64,000 nucleotides of DNA, from the NCBI RefSeq assembly GCF_002099195.1, contig NZ_NBYX01000009.1, positions 124,001-188,000 on the forward strand. The letters run 5' to 3'. Within the stretch, counting starts at the first letter, position 1; every line of letters begins with the position of its first letter. Below, piece by piece: positions 1-8,425 of this stretch. Below the pieces are notes generated by a model. The model was not told the DNA's origin. It worked only from the letters and a program-made list of their open reading frames with translations, and searched no databases. The stretch is from Burkholderia puraquae. GTDB lineage: Bacteria; Pseudomonadota; Gammaproteobacteria; Burkholderiales; Burkholderiaceae. The position numbers and the translations under genes are program-made.

Positions 1-40
1 TCGGGGCGCATCGGGTCTCCGGGCGGGGTGTCAAGGCGGT

Positions 41-86
41 ATTAGTTGAATTTATACGGTGAATAATAACTTGAAATTTGACTAAT
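41..86. repeat. Imperfect inverted repeat upstream of the first transporter gene
   Basis: The arms ATTAGTTGAATTT (41-53) and AAATTTGACTAAT (74-86) are inverted copies that agree at 11 of 13 positions, separated by 20 bases. They lie in A+T-rich DNA that contrasts with the G+C-rich surroundings. This looks like an operator or promoter region for the gene starting at 200, or for a gene off the left edge. The role is inferred. Confidence 0.45.
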
Positions 87-199
87 GATTTGCGGCCACC
101 GATAAAGGAGGGGTGCCGCAGTGTGCGGCGCAAGGCCGCGACAGACGGCCGTCCACGATATTGCGCGTCGCTCCGCAGTGGCGCGCATCAGGAGCCCGC

Positions 200-1510
200 A
201 TGACCCAGTCCCTTTCTTCCGCCCGCCAGCCGGGACGCGCCGCGACGGCCGCGTTCATCGGCACGATGATCGAGTGGTACGACTTCTACATCTACGCGAC
301 CGCCGCCGCGCTCGTGTTCGGCGAACTCTATTTCCCGTCGCACGACCGCTTCGTCAGCACGATGGCGTCGTTCGCGACATTCGCGGTCGGCTTCTTCGCA
401 CGGCCGCTCGGCGGCGTGATCTTCGGCCATCTCGGCGATCGCATCGGCCGCAAGAAGGCGCTGATGACGACGCTGATGATGATGGGCGTTGCAACCGTCT
501 GCGTCGGGCTGCTGCCCGATTACTCGAAGGTCGGCATGCTCGCGCCGGTGCTGCTCGTCGCACTGCGCGTGGTGCAGGGGATCGCGGTTGGCGGCGAATG
601 GGGCGGCGCGGTGCTGATGGCGGGCGAGCATGCGCCACAGGGGCGCCGCACGTTCTTCGCGTCGTTCGCGCAGCTCGGCAGCCCGGCCGGGCTGATCCTG
701 TCGCTGATTGCGTTCCGCGCGGTGACGTCGATGGACAAGGCCGACTTCCTCGCGTGGGGCTGGCGCCTGCCGTTTCTCGCGAGTTCGGTGCTGCTCGTGG
801 TGGGCATCCTGATCCGGCTCGGCGTGAACGAGTCGCCGGAATTCGCGCGCGTGAAGGAAACCCATCGCACGGTGAAGCTGCCGGTCGCGGAAGTGTTCCG
901 CTCCTCGTCGGGGCTCGTGGCGCTCTGCATCGGCGCGAACACGATCGGCATCGCGGGCGTCTATTTCACGAACACGTTCATGATCGCGTACACGACGCAG
1001 TACGTCGGCGTCTCGCGTTCGCTGATCCTCGACAGCCTGTTCGCGGTCGCGATCATCCAGTTCGTCGCGCAGCCGATCGCCGCGTGGGTCGCCGAACGCA
1101 TCGGCGGCGCGCGCTTCCTGAAGCTCGCGGCGCTGCTCGCGATGCTGTCGCCGTATCCGATGTTCATGCTCGTGCAGGGCGGCACGTCCGCATCGCTGAT
1201 TGCCGGCATCGCGCTCGCGGTGGTCTGCATGGCCGGCTTCTATTCGGTGATCGCGGGCTTCGTGAGCGACGTGTTCCCCGCACACGTGCGCTATTCGGCG
1301 ATCTCGCTCGCTTACCAGATCTGCGGCGCGATCGCGGGCGGGCTGACGCCGCTCGTCGGCACGTGGCTCGCGCATCGCTTCGCGGGCCAGTGGTGGCCGC
1401 TCGCGGTGTTCTACACGTGTCTGGCCGGCATTTCGCTGCTCTGCATCGTCGCGCTCGACGCGCGCCGCGCGGCACGGCCGGCCGCCGCCGAAGCGCTCGG
1501 CTCGCAGTGA
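200..1510 (+). CDS. MFS transporter, metabolite:H+ symporter (ShiA/ProP-like) family
   Basis: A 436-residue inner-membrane proton symporter of the major facilitator superfamily. The N-terminus carries the MHS signature GTMIEWYDFYIY. The loop between helices 2 and 3 reads GHLGDRIGRKKAL, the hallmark of the family, and GIAVGGEWGGAV lies in helix 4. Length and hydrophobic pattern fit twelve helices. I chose ATG 200 because AGGAG at 190-194 sits five bases upstream and the protein then starts directly before the first helix; an in-frame GTG at 113 would add 29 residues with no membrane character. The next gene begins 31 bases downstream on the same strand, so the transporter probably imports the substrate of the two hydrolases that follow. 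The substrate cannot be read from the sequence; organic acids such as shikimate, 2-oxoglutarate or betaine are typical for the family. Confidence 0.88.
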   Translation: MTQSLSSARQPGRAATAAFIGTMIEWYDFYIYATAAALVFGELYFPSHDRFVSTMASFATFAVGFFARPLGGVIFGHLGDRIGRKKALMTTLMMMGVATVCVGLLPDYSKVGMLAPVLLVALRVVQGIAVGGEWGGAVLMAGEHAPQGRRTFFASFAQLGSPAGLILSLIAFRAVTSMDKADFLAWGWRLPFLASSVLLVVGILIRLGVNESPEFARVKETHRTVKLPVAEVFRSSSGLVALCIGANTIGIAGVYFTNTFMIAYTTQYVGVSRSLILDSLFAVAIIQFVAQPIAAWVAERIGGARFLKLAALLAMLSPYPMFMLVQGGTSASLIAGIALAVVCMAGFYSVIAGFVSDVFPAHVRYSAISLAYQICGAIAGGLTPLVGTWLAHRFAGQWWPLAVFYTCLAGISLLCIVALDARRAARPAAAEALGSQ

Positions 1511-1541
1511 TCCCCAACGAACGAATTCATCCGGAGTGCAC

Positions 1542-2813
1542 ATGAAAGACCTGCTGGAAATCGACGGCGCCCGTTTGTGGCAGAGCCTGGCGGACATGGC
1601 GCGCATCGGCGCGACGCCGCGCGGCGGCGTGCGGCGCCTGGCGCTCACCGACGACGATCGTCGCGGGCGTGACCTGTTCGCGCAGTGGTGCCGCGACGCG
1701 GGGATGACGGTGAGCGTCGACGCTGTCGGCAACCTGTTCGCGCGGCGCGACGGCGTCGATGCGCAGGCCGCGCCGGTGCTGGTTGGCAGCCATCTCGACA
1801 CGCAACCCGAAGGCGGCCGCTTCGACGGTGTCTACGGCGTGCTCGCTGCACTCGAGCTCGTGCGCACGCTGAACGACGCAGGCATCGCGACCGACAAGCC
1901 GCTGGAGATCGTGTCGTGGACCAACGAGGAGGGCGCGCGCTTCGCGCCGGCGATGCTCGGCTCGGCCGTGTTCACGGGCGCGTTGCCGCTCGACGATGCG
2001 CTTGCCAGGCAGGACGCCGACGGCGTCACGCTCGGCGCGGCACTGGACGCATGCGGCTATCGCGGCACGCGTACGGCGGGCGGTGCGGTCGATGCGTACT
2101 TCGAAGCGCATATCGAACAGGGCCCCGTGCTCGAGGCGAACGGCACGACGATCGGCATCGTCACGGGCGGGCAGGCGATCCGCTGGCTCGACGTGACGGT
2201 GACGGGCGTGGCCGCGCATGCGGGCACGACGCCGATGCCATATCGCAAGGACGCCTGTTTCGCGAGCGCGCAGATTGCGCTCGAACTCGAACGGATCGTC
2301 ACCGGTTATGCGCCGCGCGGACTCGCGACGATCGGGCAGGTCGGCATCCGCAACGCGTCGCGCAACACCATTGCCGGCGATGTGACGTTCACGGTCGACC
2401 TGCGCCATCACGAGGATGCGCAAGTCGATGCGATGGAGCGCGAATTGCGCGATGCGTGCGCACGTATCGCCGCTGCGCGCGGCGTGCAGGTCGCGATCGA
2501 TACCTGCTGGCGCAGCCCGGCGACACCGTTCGATCGCGACTGCGTGGAACTGGTCGCGCAGGCGTCCGCCGCGTTCGGCTATTCGAACGAGCGGATCGTC
2601 AGTGGCGCCGGGCACGACGCGATCCTGCTTGCGCGCCGCGTCCCGACCGCGATGGTGTTCATCCCGTGCGTCGACGGCCTGTCGCACAACGAAGCCGAGG
2701 ATGCACTGCCCGACGACGTGACGCGCGGCACGAACGTGCTGCTGCATGCGGTGCTCGCGCGCGCCGGCGTCGCGGCGGGCGTTGCCGCGGCGGCCGCCGC
2801 GCTGGATGCGTGA
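1542..2813 (+). CDS. M20-family Zn amidohydrolase (N-carbamoyl-L-amino acid hydrolase / allantoate amidohydrolase type)
   Basis: A 423-residue cytosolic binuclear zinc hydrolase of the hydantoinase/carbamoylase family, which removes a carbamoyl group from N-carbamoyl amino acids, ureidopropionate or allantoate. Metal-ligand motifs are in order: GSHLDTQPEGGRFDG (first His and bridging Asp), SWTNEEGARF (Glu pair), EAHIEQGPVLE, and near the end CVDGLSHNEAE. The lid-domain segment VAAHAGTTPMPYR is also typical. ATG 1542 is preferred over GTG 1536, because GGAG at 1533-1536 is correctly spaced only for the ATG. It follows the transporter by 31 bases and precedes a deacetylase by 49, which suggests one transcript. 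Which carbamoyl compound it cleaves cannot be settled from sequence alone. Confidence 0.88.
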   Translation: MKDLLEIDGARLWQSLADMARIGATPRGGVRRLALTDDDRRGRDLFAQWCRDAGMTVSVDAVGNLFARRDGVDAQAAPVLVGSHLDTQPEGGRFDGVYGVLAALELVRTLNDAGIATDKPLEIVSWTNEEGARFAPAMLGSAVFTGALPLDDALARQDADGVTLGAALDACGYRGTRTAGGAVDAYFEAHIEQGPVLEANGTTIGIVTGGQAIRWLDVTVTGVAAHAGTTPMPYRKDACFASAQIALELERIVTGYAPRGLATIGQVGIRNASRNTIAGDVTFTVDLRHHEDAQVDAMERELRDACARIAAARGVQVAIDTCWRSPATPFDRDCVELVAQASAAFGYSNERIVSGAGHDAILLARRVPTAMVFIPCVDGLSHNEAEDALPDDVTRGTNVLLHAVLARAGVAAGVAAAAAALDA

Positions 2814-2862
2814 CGCGGCGAACCGTGAAATCGACAGATCGACAAACCGACGAGGGCGAACG

Positions 2863-3885
2863 ATGAAGACCTATTTCCATCCCGAGCAGTTGCTGCACCA
2901 TCCGCGCAGCTACCTGTCGCGCGGCCAGATGCGTGAGCCGCAGGAAGTGCCCGAGCGTGCGGCGCGGCTCGTCGCGGCCGTCCGGTCGCTCGACTTCGAC
3001 GTGCGCGAACCGGCCGACCGCGGCACCGCGCCGATCGCGGCCGTGCATGACATGAATTACCTGCGCTTCCTGGAAGAAGCGCACCGCGACTGGAAGCAGA
3101 TGCCCGACGACTGGGGCGACGAAGTGATGTCGAACGTGTTCGTGCGCGACCCGAACCCGCTACGCGGCGTGCTCGCGAAAGCCGCGCGCTACCTGGCCGA
3201 CGGCAGTTGCCCGGTCGGTGCGAACACGTGGCGCGCCGCGTACTGGTCCGCGCAGGGCGCGCTTGCGGCCGCGGTCGACGTCAACGACGGCGCGCGCGAG
3301 GCATACGCTCTGTGCCGGCCGCCAGGCCACCACGCACGCCGCGACGCGGCCGGTGGCTTCTGCTACCTGAACAATGCGGCGATCGCCGCGCAGTCGCTGC
3401 TCGGCCGCCATCGCCGGGTCGCGATCCTCGACACCGACATGCATCACGGGCAGGGCGTGCAGGAGATCTTCTACGGCCGCGACGACGTGCTGTACGTTTC
3501 GATCCACGGCGACCCGACCAACTTCTACCCGGTCGTCGCGGGCTACGAGGAAGAGACGGGCACGGGGGCTGGCGACGGTTTCAACCTCAACCTGCCGATG
3601 CCGCATGGCGCGCCGGAGTCGGCGTTCTTCGAGCGGCTCGACGACGCGCTGCGTGCGCTCGCGCGGTTCCAGCCGGATGCGCTCGTGCTCGCGCTCGGCT
3701 TCGATATCTACAAGGACGATCCGCAGTCGCAGGTGGCCGTCACGACCGGCGGCTTCGGGCGGCTTGGCGGCGCGATCGGCGCACTCGGGTTGCCGACGGT
3801 GATCGTGCAGGAAGGCGGCTATCACCTCGACAGTCTCGACGCAAACGCGCGTGCGTTTTTCGGCGGGTTTGCCGCTGCCCGCTGA
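2863..3885 (+). CDS. Histone-deacetylase-fold amidohydrolase, probable acetylpolyamine amidohydrolase
   Basis: A 340-residue cytosolic zinc deacetylase of the class II HDAC / acetylpolyamine amidohydrolase family. The start region containing LHHPRSYLSRG is typical of bacterial acetylpolyamine deacetylases. Catalytic elements seen: CRPPGHHAR (residues 151-159, tandem His156/His157), Asp190 and Asp192 with zinc-ligand His194 in DTDMHHGQG, zinc-ligand Asp281 in LGFDIYKDDP, and transition-state Tyr320 in QEGGYH. Everything needed for activity is present. ATG 2863 gives the conserved N-terminus; the longer in-frame extension overlaps the previous gene. It is the last gene of the cassette that starts at 200. 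Acetylated polyamines or other N-acetylated amines are the expected substrates by family. Confidence 0.86.
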   Translation: MKTYFHPEQLLHHPRSYLSRGQMREPQEVPERAARLVAAVRSLDFDVREPADRGTAPIAAVHDMNYLRFLEEAHRDWKQMPDDWGDEVMSNVFVRDPNPLRGVLAKAARYLADGSCPVGANTWRAAYWSAQGALAAAVDVNDGAREAYALCRPPGHHARRDAAGGFCYLNNAAIAAQSLLGRHRRVAILDTDMHHGQGVQEIFYGRDDVLYVSIHGDPTNFYPVVAGYEEETGTGAGDGFNLNLPMPHGAPESAFFERLDDALRALARFQPDALVLALGFDIYKDDPQSQVAVTTGGFGRLGGAIGALGLPTVIVQEGGYHLDSLDANARAFFGGFAAAR

Positions 3886-4009
3886 CACATCCGGACGGCT
3901 GGTGTACGACGTTTGCCGCGCGGTATCGGCATGGCGAACGTCGGGGCCAGATTGCGTGCCGCCGATTCGAGCGTACGCTGGGCGGATCCAGGAAGGAGAG
4001 GGTTGAACC

Positions 4010-4315
4010 ATGAAGGCCGCCGGACGGATCGGAAAGGGCGCGTTCGCACTCGCGATGCTGGGCGCGGGGCCGCTCGCCTGCGTGGCCGAGCCGTCGATCC
4101 CGCTCAGGGTCAGTCTCACGATTCCGGAAATCTGCACGATCGACGCGGCCGGTGGCCCGGGTGCGCGCGCTGGCACGGGAGGCGACGCCCCGAGCGTCAG
4201 TTGCGTGCACGGCACCCCGTTCCTGCTCAGCCGCGCGCAGGGGGAGCGCGCGGCCCTGCTGCCGCCACGCAGCCCTGGAATCGGTGGGCCCGCGGCCTGG
4301 ACCGTCACGTTCTGA
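4010..4315 (+). CDS. Small secreted protein resembling a minimal spore-coat-U (SCPU) domain
   Basis: A 101-residue protein with a basic, hydrophobic N-terminus ending near CVAEP, consistent with a signal peptide. A strong Shine-Dalgarno run (AGGAAGGAGAG) lies upstream of ATG 4010. The mature part follows the spore-coat-U pattern of the neighbouring pilin at 8426-8950: LRVSLTIPEICTIDA matches FNVTLTLQPNCTIAA, VSCVHGTPFLL matches VTCTNTTPYNV with the same two cysteines, and both end in a short beta strand (WTVTF against ATVYF). The middle of the usual 150-residue domain is shortened. Its stop lies 24 bases from that of the tip-adhesin gene, so it converges on the chaperone-usher operon. The homology call is by eye. 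It may be an accessory or decaying subunit. Confidence 0.6.
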   Translation: MKAAGRIGKGAFALAMLGAGPLACVAEPSIPLRVSLTIPEICTIDAAGGPGARAGTGGDAPSVSCVHGTPFLLSRAQGERAALLPPRSPGIGGPAAWTVTF

Positions 4316-4339
4316 GCAGCGTATCGACCGCTTCGACCG

Positions 4340-5302
4340 TTAGAAACTGATCGTCGCGGTGATCATGTCGCTGTAGTTGCCGGGCGCGGGCGTGGTCTGT
4401 GCCGGCACCGCGCCGTACACGGTCACGACCTGCGACGTGCCGGTGCCGACGCCTGTGACCGTCGCGCTGCTGCCCGTGCCGTCGCCCCACGCGACCGCGT
4501 GCGTGGCGTCCGTGTAAAGCCCATAGCCGATCGTCCCGCCACCGCCGCTGCGCTGCATCTGGCGCGCCATCACGTTGCCGCTGCTGCCGGCGCTCAGCGC
4601 GATCTTCCACGCGTCGCCGTTGGTGCACTGCGCGGTGATCGTGCCGGTCGTCGCGAGCGTGCCCGACAGCACGCTCGCGGTGCCGAAGCTCACGTTGGTC
4701 GCGCTGATGTTGCAGTTGTTGACGACGTTCGCCGTCGCGCCGAACGGGAAGGTGCCGCTCGAGGCCGTCAGCGATGCGCAGGTCGGCGCACCGAGCAGGT
4801 AGAACCCCGTGTTGAGCGACGTCGTGTTGCCGCCGAACTGCTGCGAGTAGGTCGTGGTGCTGTTGCCGGTCGTCGGCACGGTCGGCTGGTTTCCGGTGAT
4901 CTGTCCGTACACGGTGACCGTCGCGGACGCGCTCGTGCCGAGCGCGGGCTTGACCAGCGTGACGGACGCAGGTGTCGTGCCCGAATACACGGAGCCCCAT
5001 GCGACGGAATGCCCGCCGTCGAGATAGAGGTCGTACTGCATCGCGTTGCTGCCGTTGACGAGGCTGCGCGGGCTCGTGCCGCCGAGGTTCAGGCATACGA
5101 CCACGTTCGGCGTCAGCGAGACGGTCGACCACGTGCAGGTGATGCTGACCGTGCCGGTCGCGGTGACCGGCGCGTTCGAGATCGGGCTGACCGAGCCGAA
5201 GCTCACGTCCGACGCGGTGGCCGTGCAGCTTTCGGCGAGTGCGTGACGAGGCGAACCGCACCACGCGATGAAGGCCACGAGGATCAGCAGCGCGAGCCTC
5301 AT
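4340..5302 (-). CDS. Spore coat U domain protein, CsuE-like tip adhesin of the archaic chaperone-usher pilus
   Basis: A 320-residue exported protein with a signal peptide (MRLALLILVAFIAW, cleavage near HALAE) and two SCPU domains in tandem. The first begins SCTATASDVSFGS and the second NNCNISATNVSFGTASV. Each has the conserved cysteine, an internal TxxCT strand, an AWG segment (SVAWGS, AVAWGD) and a VTVYG strand; the protein ends in ITATISF. Two domains in the last gene is the layout of CsuE, the tip adhesin of Csu-type archaic pili. The start overlaps the usher stop by four bases (ATGA), so translation is coupled. It is the distal gene of the minus-strand operon running from 8950. No terminator is visible before the convergent gene ending at 4315. 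Confidence 0.85.
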   Translation of the reverse strand: MRLALLILVAFIAWCGSPRHALAESCTATASDVSFGSVSPISNAPVTATGTVSITCTWSTVSLTPNVVVCLNLGGTSPRSLVNGSNAMQYDLYLDGGHSVAWGSVYSGTTPASVTLVKPALGTSASATVTVYGQITGNQPTVPTTGNSTTTYSQQFGGNTTSLNTGFYLLGAPTCASLTASSGTFPFGATANVVNNCNISATNVSFGTASVLSGTLATTGTITAQCTNGDAWKIALSAGSSGNVMARQMQRSGGGGTIGYGLYTDATHAVAWGDGTGSSATVTGVGTGTSQVVTVYGAVPAQTTPAPGNYSDMITATISF

Positions 5303-7683
5303 TGCATCCCCCGGCACATGAGCGGCCCGATGGTCGGCAGCGTGCCGTTGCCGGGCGCGGTGAACGCGAACGCTGCTTCGCAGCGCTGCGTGCCGTAGTC
5401 GATCGCCAGATGGTTGTCGTCCTTCAATCCGTCGATGAACGTGAGCCCGTCGTAGCCGACGATCGTGTCCGTGCCGCTTTCCGCATGATGTACGCGCGCG
5501 CCGGCCGGCAGCGGGCGGCCGGCGGTGTCGTGCAGGATCACCGACGCCGCGCGATAGCGCGCCACGCCGAAATGCGCGACGACGCCCGATTGCGCCTGTG
5601 GCACGACCGTCATCGACGTGCGGGTGATCCGCGCATCGGCGGGCAGCTTCATCGCGTCGATCGCGATCTGGTTGTTCTGGTACGCGTTCAGGTCCGGCAC
5701 GAGCAGATGCCCGGCACGATCGGTCGTGCCGATCACGCGGTTTTCGTGCAGCACCGGAATGCCCGCGACGCCGTCGGTCGATACCAGTGCGAAGCCATCG
5801 TTGATGCGGCGTGACAGTTGCAGGCTGCCGTCCAGGAACACCAATGCGCCGCTGACGTCGAGCGATGCGCCAGTCTGGCGGTCGATGCTCTGCGCGGCCG
5901 CGATGACTTCGCCTGCATGGCCGAGATAGCGCAGTTGCGCCTGCCGGTAGGGCACTGCGCCCGTGCCGCCGGTCTGCACGCCCCAGCCCCAGCCGCCGCC
6001 GTAGTCGGGCGGGCGGCTCGCGTCGACGGTGTAGTTCGACTGGCCGCGCTGGCGCCCGACGGTCGCATTGATCGACGTGTTGCGGCCGAGCCCGATGTTC
6101 AGCGATACGAACGCGCCGTTCGCGCCCTGCTGCGCGAAGTCGCGGTACGCGCTCACGCTCAGCGACGCGAGATCGCCGAAGCTCAGCGTGTACGACACCG
6201 TGCCGATCCGCGCGCTCGGGCCTTGCGGCAGCCGGAAGCCGATATAGCTGAGCGACAGCGTCTGGCGGTGCATGAACGGCAGCGCGAGCGTCGCCTGGTC
6301 CGTCACCGCCGGCACCGTCGCGCCGTCGCGCGACGCGAGGTCGCCGTAGCGGCCGAACGCGCGGATCGTCTGCGCGTTGATCGAGAAGCGCGGCTCGATC
6401 AGTTGATAGCCGACGCTTACCTGCGTGCCCGGATAGCGGCCGGCACTGCCGGCGACCGCGCCGCTCACGACGCCCGCGTAGCCGAGCCGCAGCAGCGCGC
6501 CGACGCCGGCGTTGAGCACGCCGCCGGTCGCTTCCGCATGCCCCTCGACAGTCAGCGCATCGGTGACGCCGCGCCGCATCGAGCCGCTGACGGCCGGCCG
6601 TGCGTCGTAGTCGAACGACTGCAGTCCGTAGTTGCGGCGCAGGAAGCCGGCTTCGAACGAATAGCTCGACAGCCCGGCGGACAGCATGCGCGTGTCGACA
6701 TAGAGCGGCACGGACGTCGCGACGGTGCGCCCGAGTGCGTCGCGCGTGATGACGGTCGCCTGGCCGGCACCGGTGATGCCCGGCACGTCGTGGATGATGA
6801 ACGGGCCGCTCGGCACGTTGCCGGTGTACTGGCGCACGTTGTTGATGTAGAGGTCGACGGCCGACGGTACGGCGGCGGAGCCCGCGAGCGACGGGATCGG
6901 GAACGTCACGAGATCGGGCCGCAGCGCGAAGTTGCTGCGCCACTGGAAGCCGCCGAGGCGCACCGAGCGCGTCCATGCGAGCGATCCCGAGATCGTGTCG
7001 CCGATCTGCGTCGTGCTCGGCCGCGCCGGGTCCGAGCGGCTCCATGACGTATCGAAGCGCGTGTAGCGCCGGTGGCCGTTGTAGAAGGTCGCGGCGCCCG
7101 TGGTGTCGAACACGCCGCCCGGATCGAAGTAGCGCACGTCGGTATAGAGCGAGTACTGCCGGTCGCCGAGCGTCTGCGCGTACGCCTCGTAGTTGATCGC
7201 GATTCCGCGCGACGCGCTGGCCGCCTGCGTGGGCGGCAACGCGCGGCTGTCGACCGCGTACGGCCGGCGCAGCGTGTCGGGCATCTGGAGGTCGATGCTC
7301 TGGTGTGCCGCGTCGTAGCGGTAGCGCAGGCCGGGAATCGTGTCGAGGTCGACCGTCGTCGCATCGGCGATGCCGAGCCGGTCGGTCGCGACGCCGATCG
7401 TGTGCAGGTCGGCGCCGCTCGCCGACAGGTGGCCGTCGCGTTCGCGGAAGTGCGCGAGCAGCGTCGTGTTTTCGCCGTTGACGCTGACTTCGAGGATCAC
7501 GTCGTGCATGCTGTCGGTCATCACGAGTGTAGTCGGTTCGTCTGCGCGTGCGCAGCCGAGCGCGAGCAGGCCGCCGGCCCCGACGGCCGCGAGTGCGGCG
7601 CGCAGCGAGCGTCGCGGCGTCCCGCGTCCGTTGGCCGGGGGCGTGCCGGCGCGTGGCGAAGGGGAAGGGGCCGGGCGGCGCAC
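5299..7683 (-). CDS. Outer-membrane usher of the SCPU (Csu-type) pilus
   Basis: A 794-residue fimbrial usher that exports and assembles pilus subunits. An N-terminal hydrophobic signal (LAAVGAGGLLALGCARADE) precedes the N-domain. The central beta-barrel has the usual alternating aromatic strands, and INNVRQYTGNVPSGPFIIHDVPGITGAGQATVITRD is the typical plug-region stretch in ushers. The C-terminal domains end with LMCRGMQ. I propose the GTG at 7681-7683, eight bases after the chaperone stop; the open frame upstream runs through the chaperone gene and cannot be used. The exact start is uncertain because no strong Shine-Dalgarno is seen. The stop overlaps the adhesin start. This corresponds to CsuD in Acinetobacter. 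Confidence 0.83.
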   Translation of the reverse strand: MRRPAPSPSPRAGTPPANGRGTPRRSLRAALAAVGAGGLLALGCARADEPTTLVMTDSMHDVILEVSVNGENTTLLAHFRERDGHLSASGADLHTIGVATDRLGIADATTVDLDTIPGLRYRYDAAHQSIDLQMPDTLRRPYAVDSRALPPTQAASASRGIAINYEAYAQTLGDRQYSLYTDVRYFDPGGVFDTTGAATFYNGHRRYTRFDTSWSRSDPARPSTTQIGDTISGSLAWTRSVRLGGFQWRSNFALRPDLVTFPIPSLAGSAAVPSAVDLYINNVRQYTGNVPSGPFIIHDVPGITGAGQATVITRDALGRTVATSVPLYVDTRMLSAGLSSYSFEAGFLRRNYGLQSFDYDARPAVSGSMRRGVTDALTVEGHAEATGGVLNAGVGALLRLGYAGVVSGAVAGSAGRYPGTQVSVGYQLIEPRFSINAQTIRAFGRYGDLASRDGATVPAVTDQATLALPFMHRQTLSLSYIGFRLPQGPSARIGTVSYTLSFGDLASLSVSAYRDFAQQGANGAFVSLNIGLGRNTSINATVGRQRGQSNYTVDASRPPDYGGGWGWGVQTGGTGAVPYRQAQLRYLGHAGEVIAAAQSIDRQTGASLDVSGALVFLDGSLQLSRRINDGFALVSTDGVAGIPVLHENRVIGTTDRAGHLLVPDLNAYQNNQIAIDAMKLPADARITRTSMTVVPQAQSGVVAHFGVARYRAASVILHDTAGRPLPAGARVHHAESGTDTIVGYDGLTFIDGLKDDNHLAIDYGTQRCEAAFAFTAPGNGTLPTIGPLMCRGMQ

Positions 7684-7690
7684 CGGCGGT

Positions 7691-8410
7691 CTAGCCCGGC
7701 GGCTCCACCGCGACGACCGCACTGGCCGGCTGCGAATTGACGGCCGCCCGCACCGTGACCTTGCCGCCGAGCGCGACGCCGGCCGGCAGCGGCACGCTCC
7801 ACTGGCCCGTGCGCCCCGCGAGCGCATAGCCGAGCAGGCCGCGCGTGAGCGGATAAGTCTGGCCGTCGCCGGTCACGAGTTCGACCGACGCCAGTTGTGC
7901 GCGCCGCGTGCCGCCGTTGTGCACCCGCAGCACCCAGCCGCCGTTGCCGCGCAGGAGCGCCCAGTCGAGCTGCGGTGCGCCGTTGGTCGCCGGCTCGACG
8001 AACACCGGAATCGAATAGCGCAGCCGGATCGACACGCCGTTGGCCGGCGCTTCGCCGGGCTGCGGCAGCTCGTCGATCAGCAGCCGGTAAGTCTGCTCGG
8101 CGCCGGCTGTCGTGCGCGACGCGCGCACGACGCGGATCAGCTGTTCGGACTGCGTGCCGACTTCGATGAGCGGTGGGCTGGCCAGCAGATCCTGGGTGGG
8201 CATCAGCGTGTCCTGGCCGTCGGCCTGGTCCCAGCGGAACACGCGCACCTGCCCGTACACGGGGCGCTCGCCCGGATTGCGCAGCGTGATGCCGGTGGCC
8301 GTATCGTCGGCGCCGAATTCGATCGTGACGGGGGAAATCTGCAGCGACGCGGCGTGCGCGGCACCGGCCGCACACAGCAGCGCGGCGAGCGTTCGACGTA
8401 ATGCGGACAT
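7691..8410 (-). CDS. Periplasmic pilus chaperone (CsuC-like)
   Basis: A 239-residue periplasmic chaperone that donates a beta strand to SCPU subunits and delivers them to the usher. The signal peptide ends at GAAHAAS. The two immunoglobulin-like domains show SLQISPVTIEF, the proline- and glycine-containing turn LRNPGERPVYGQVRVFRW, the conserved EQTYRLLIDELPQP strand, and a second domain starting near SIPVFVEP. Length and pattern match FimC/PapD-fold chaperones of the Csu subfamily. It lies 15 bases downstream of the pilin stop and just ahead of the usher, consistent with an operon. Confidence 0.85.
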   Translation of the reverse strand: MSALRRTLAALLCAAGAAHAASLQISPVTIEFGADDTATGITLRNPGERPVYGQVRVFRWDQADGQDTLMPTQDLLASPPLIEVGTQSEQLIRVVRASRTTAGAEQTYRLLIDELPQPGEAPANGVSIRLRYSIPVFVEPATNGAPQLDWALLRGNGGWVLRVHNGGTRRAQLASVELVTGDGQTYPLTRGLLGYALAGRTGQWSVPLPAGVALGGKVTVRAAVNSQPASAVVAVEPPG

Positions 8411-8425
8411 GGGGAGCAGCGCCGG

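Noticed and set aside
121-1545. A 474-residue frame in another register over the MFS gene
   Set aside because: Arg-rich, no helices, and it overlaps a clear transporter. Only its Shine-Dalgarno is worth noting, reported as a finding.
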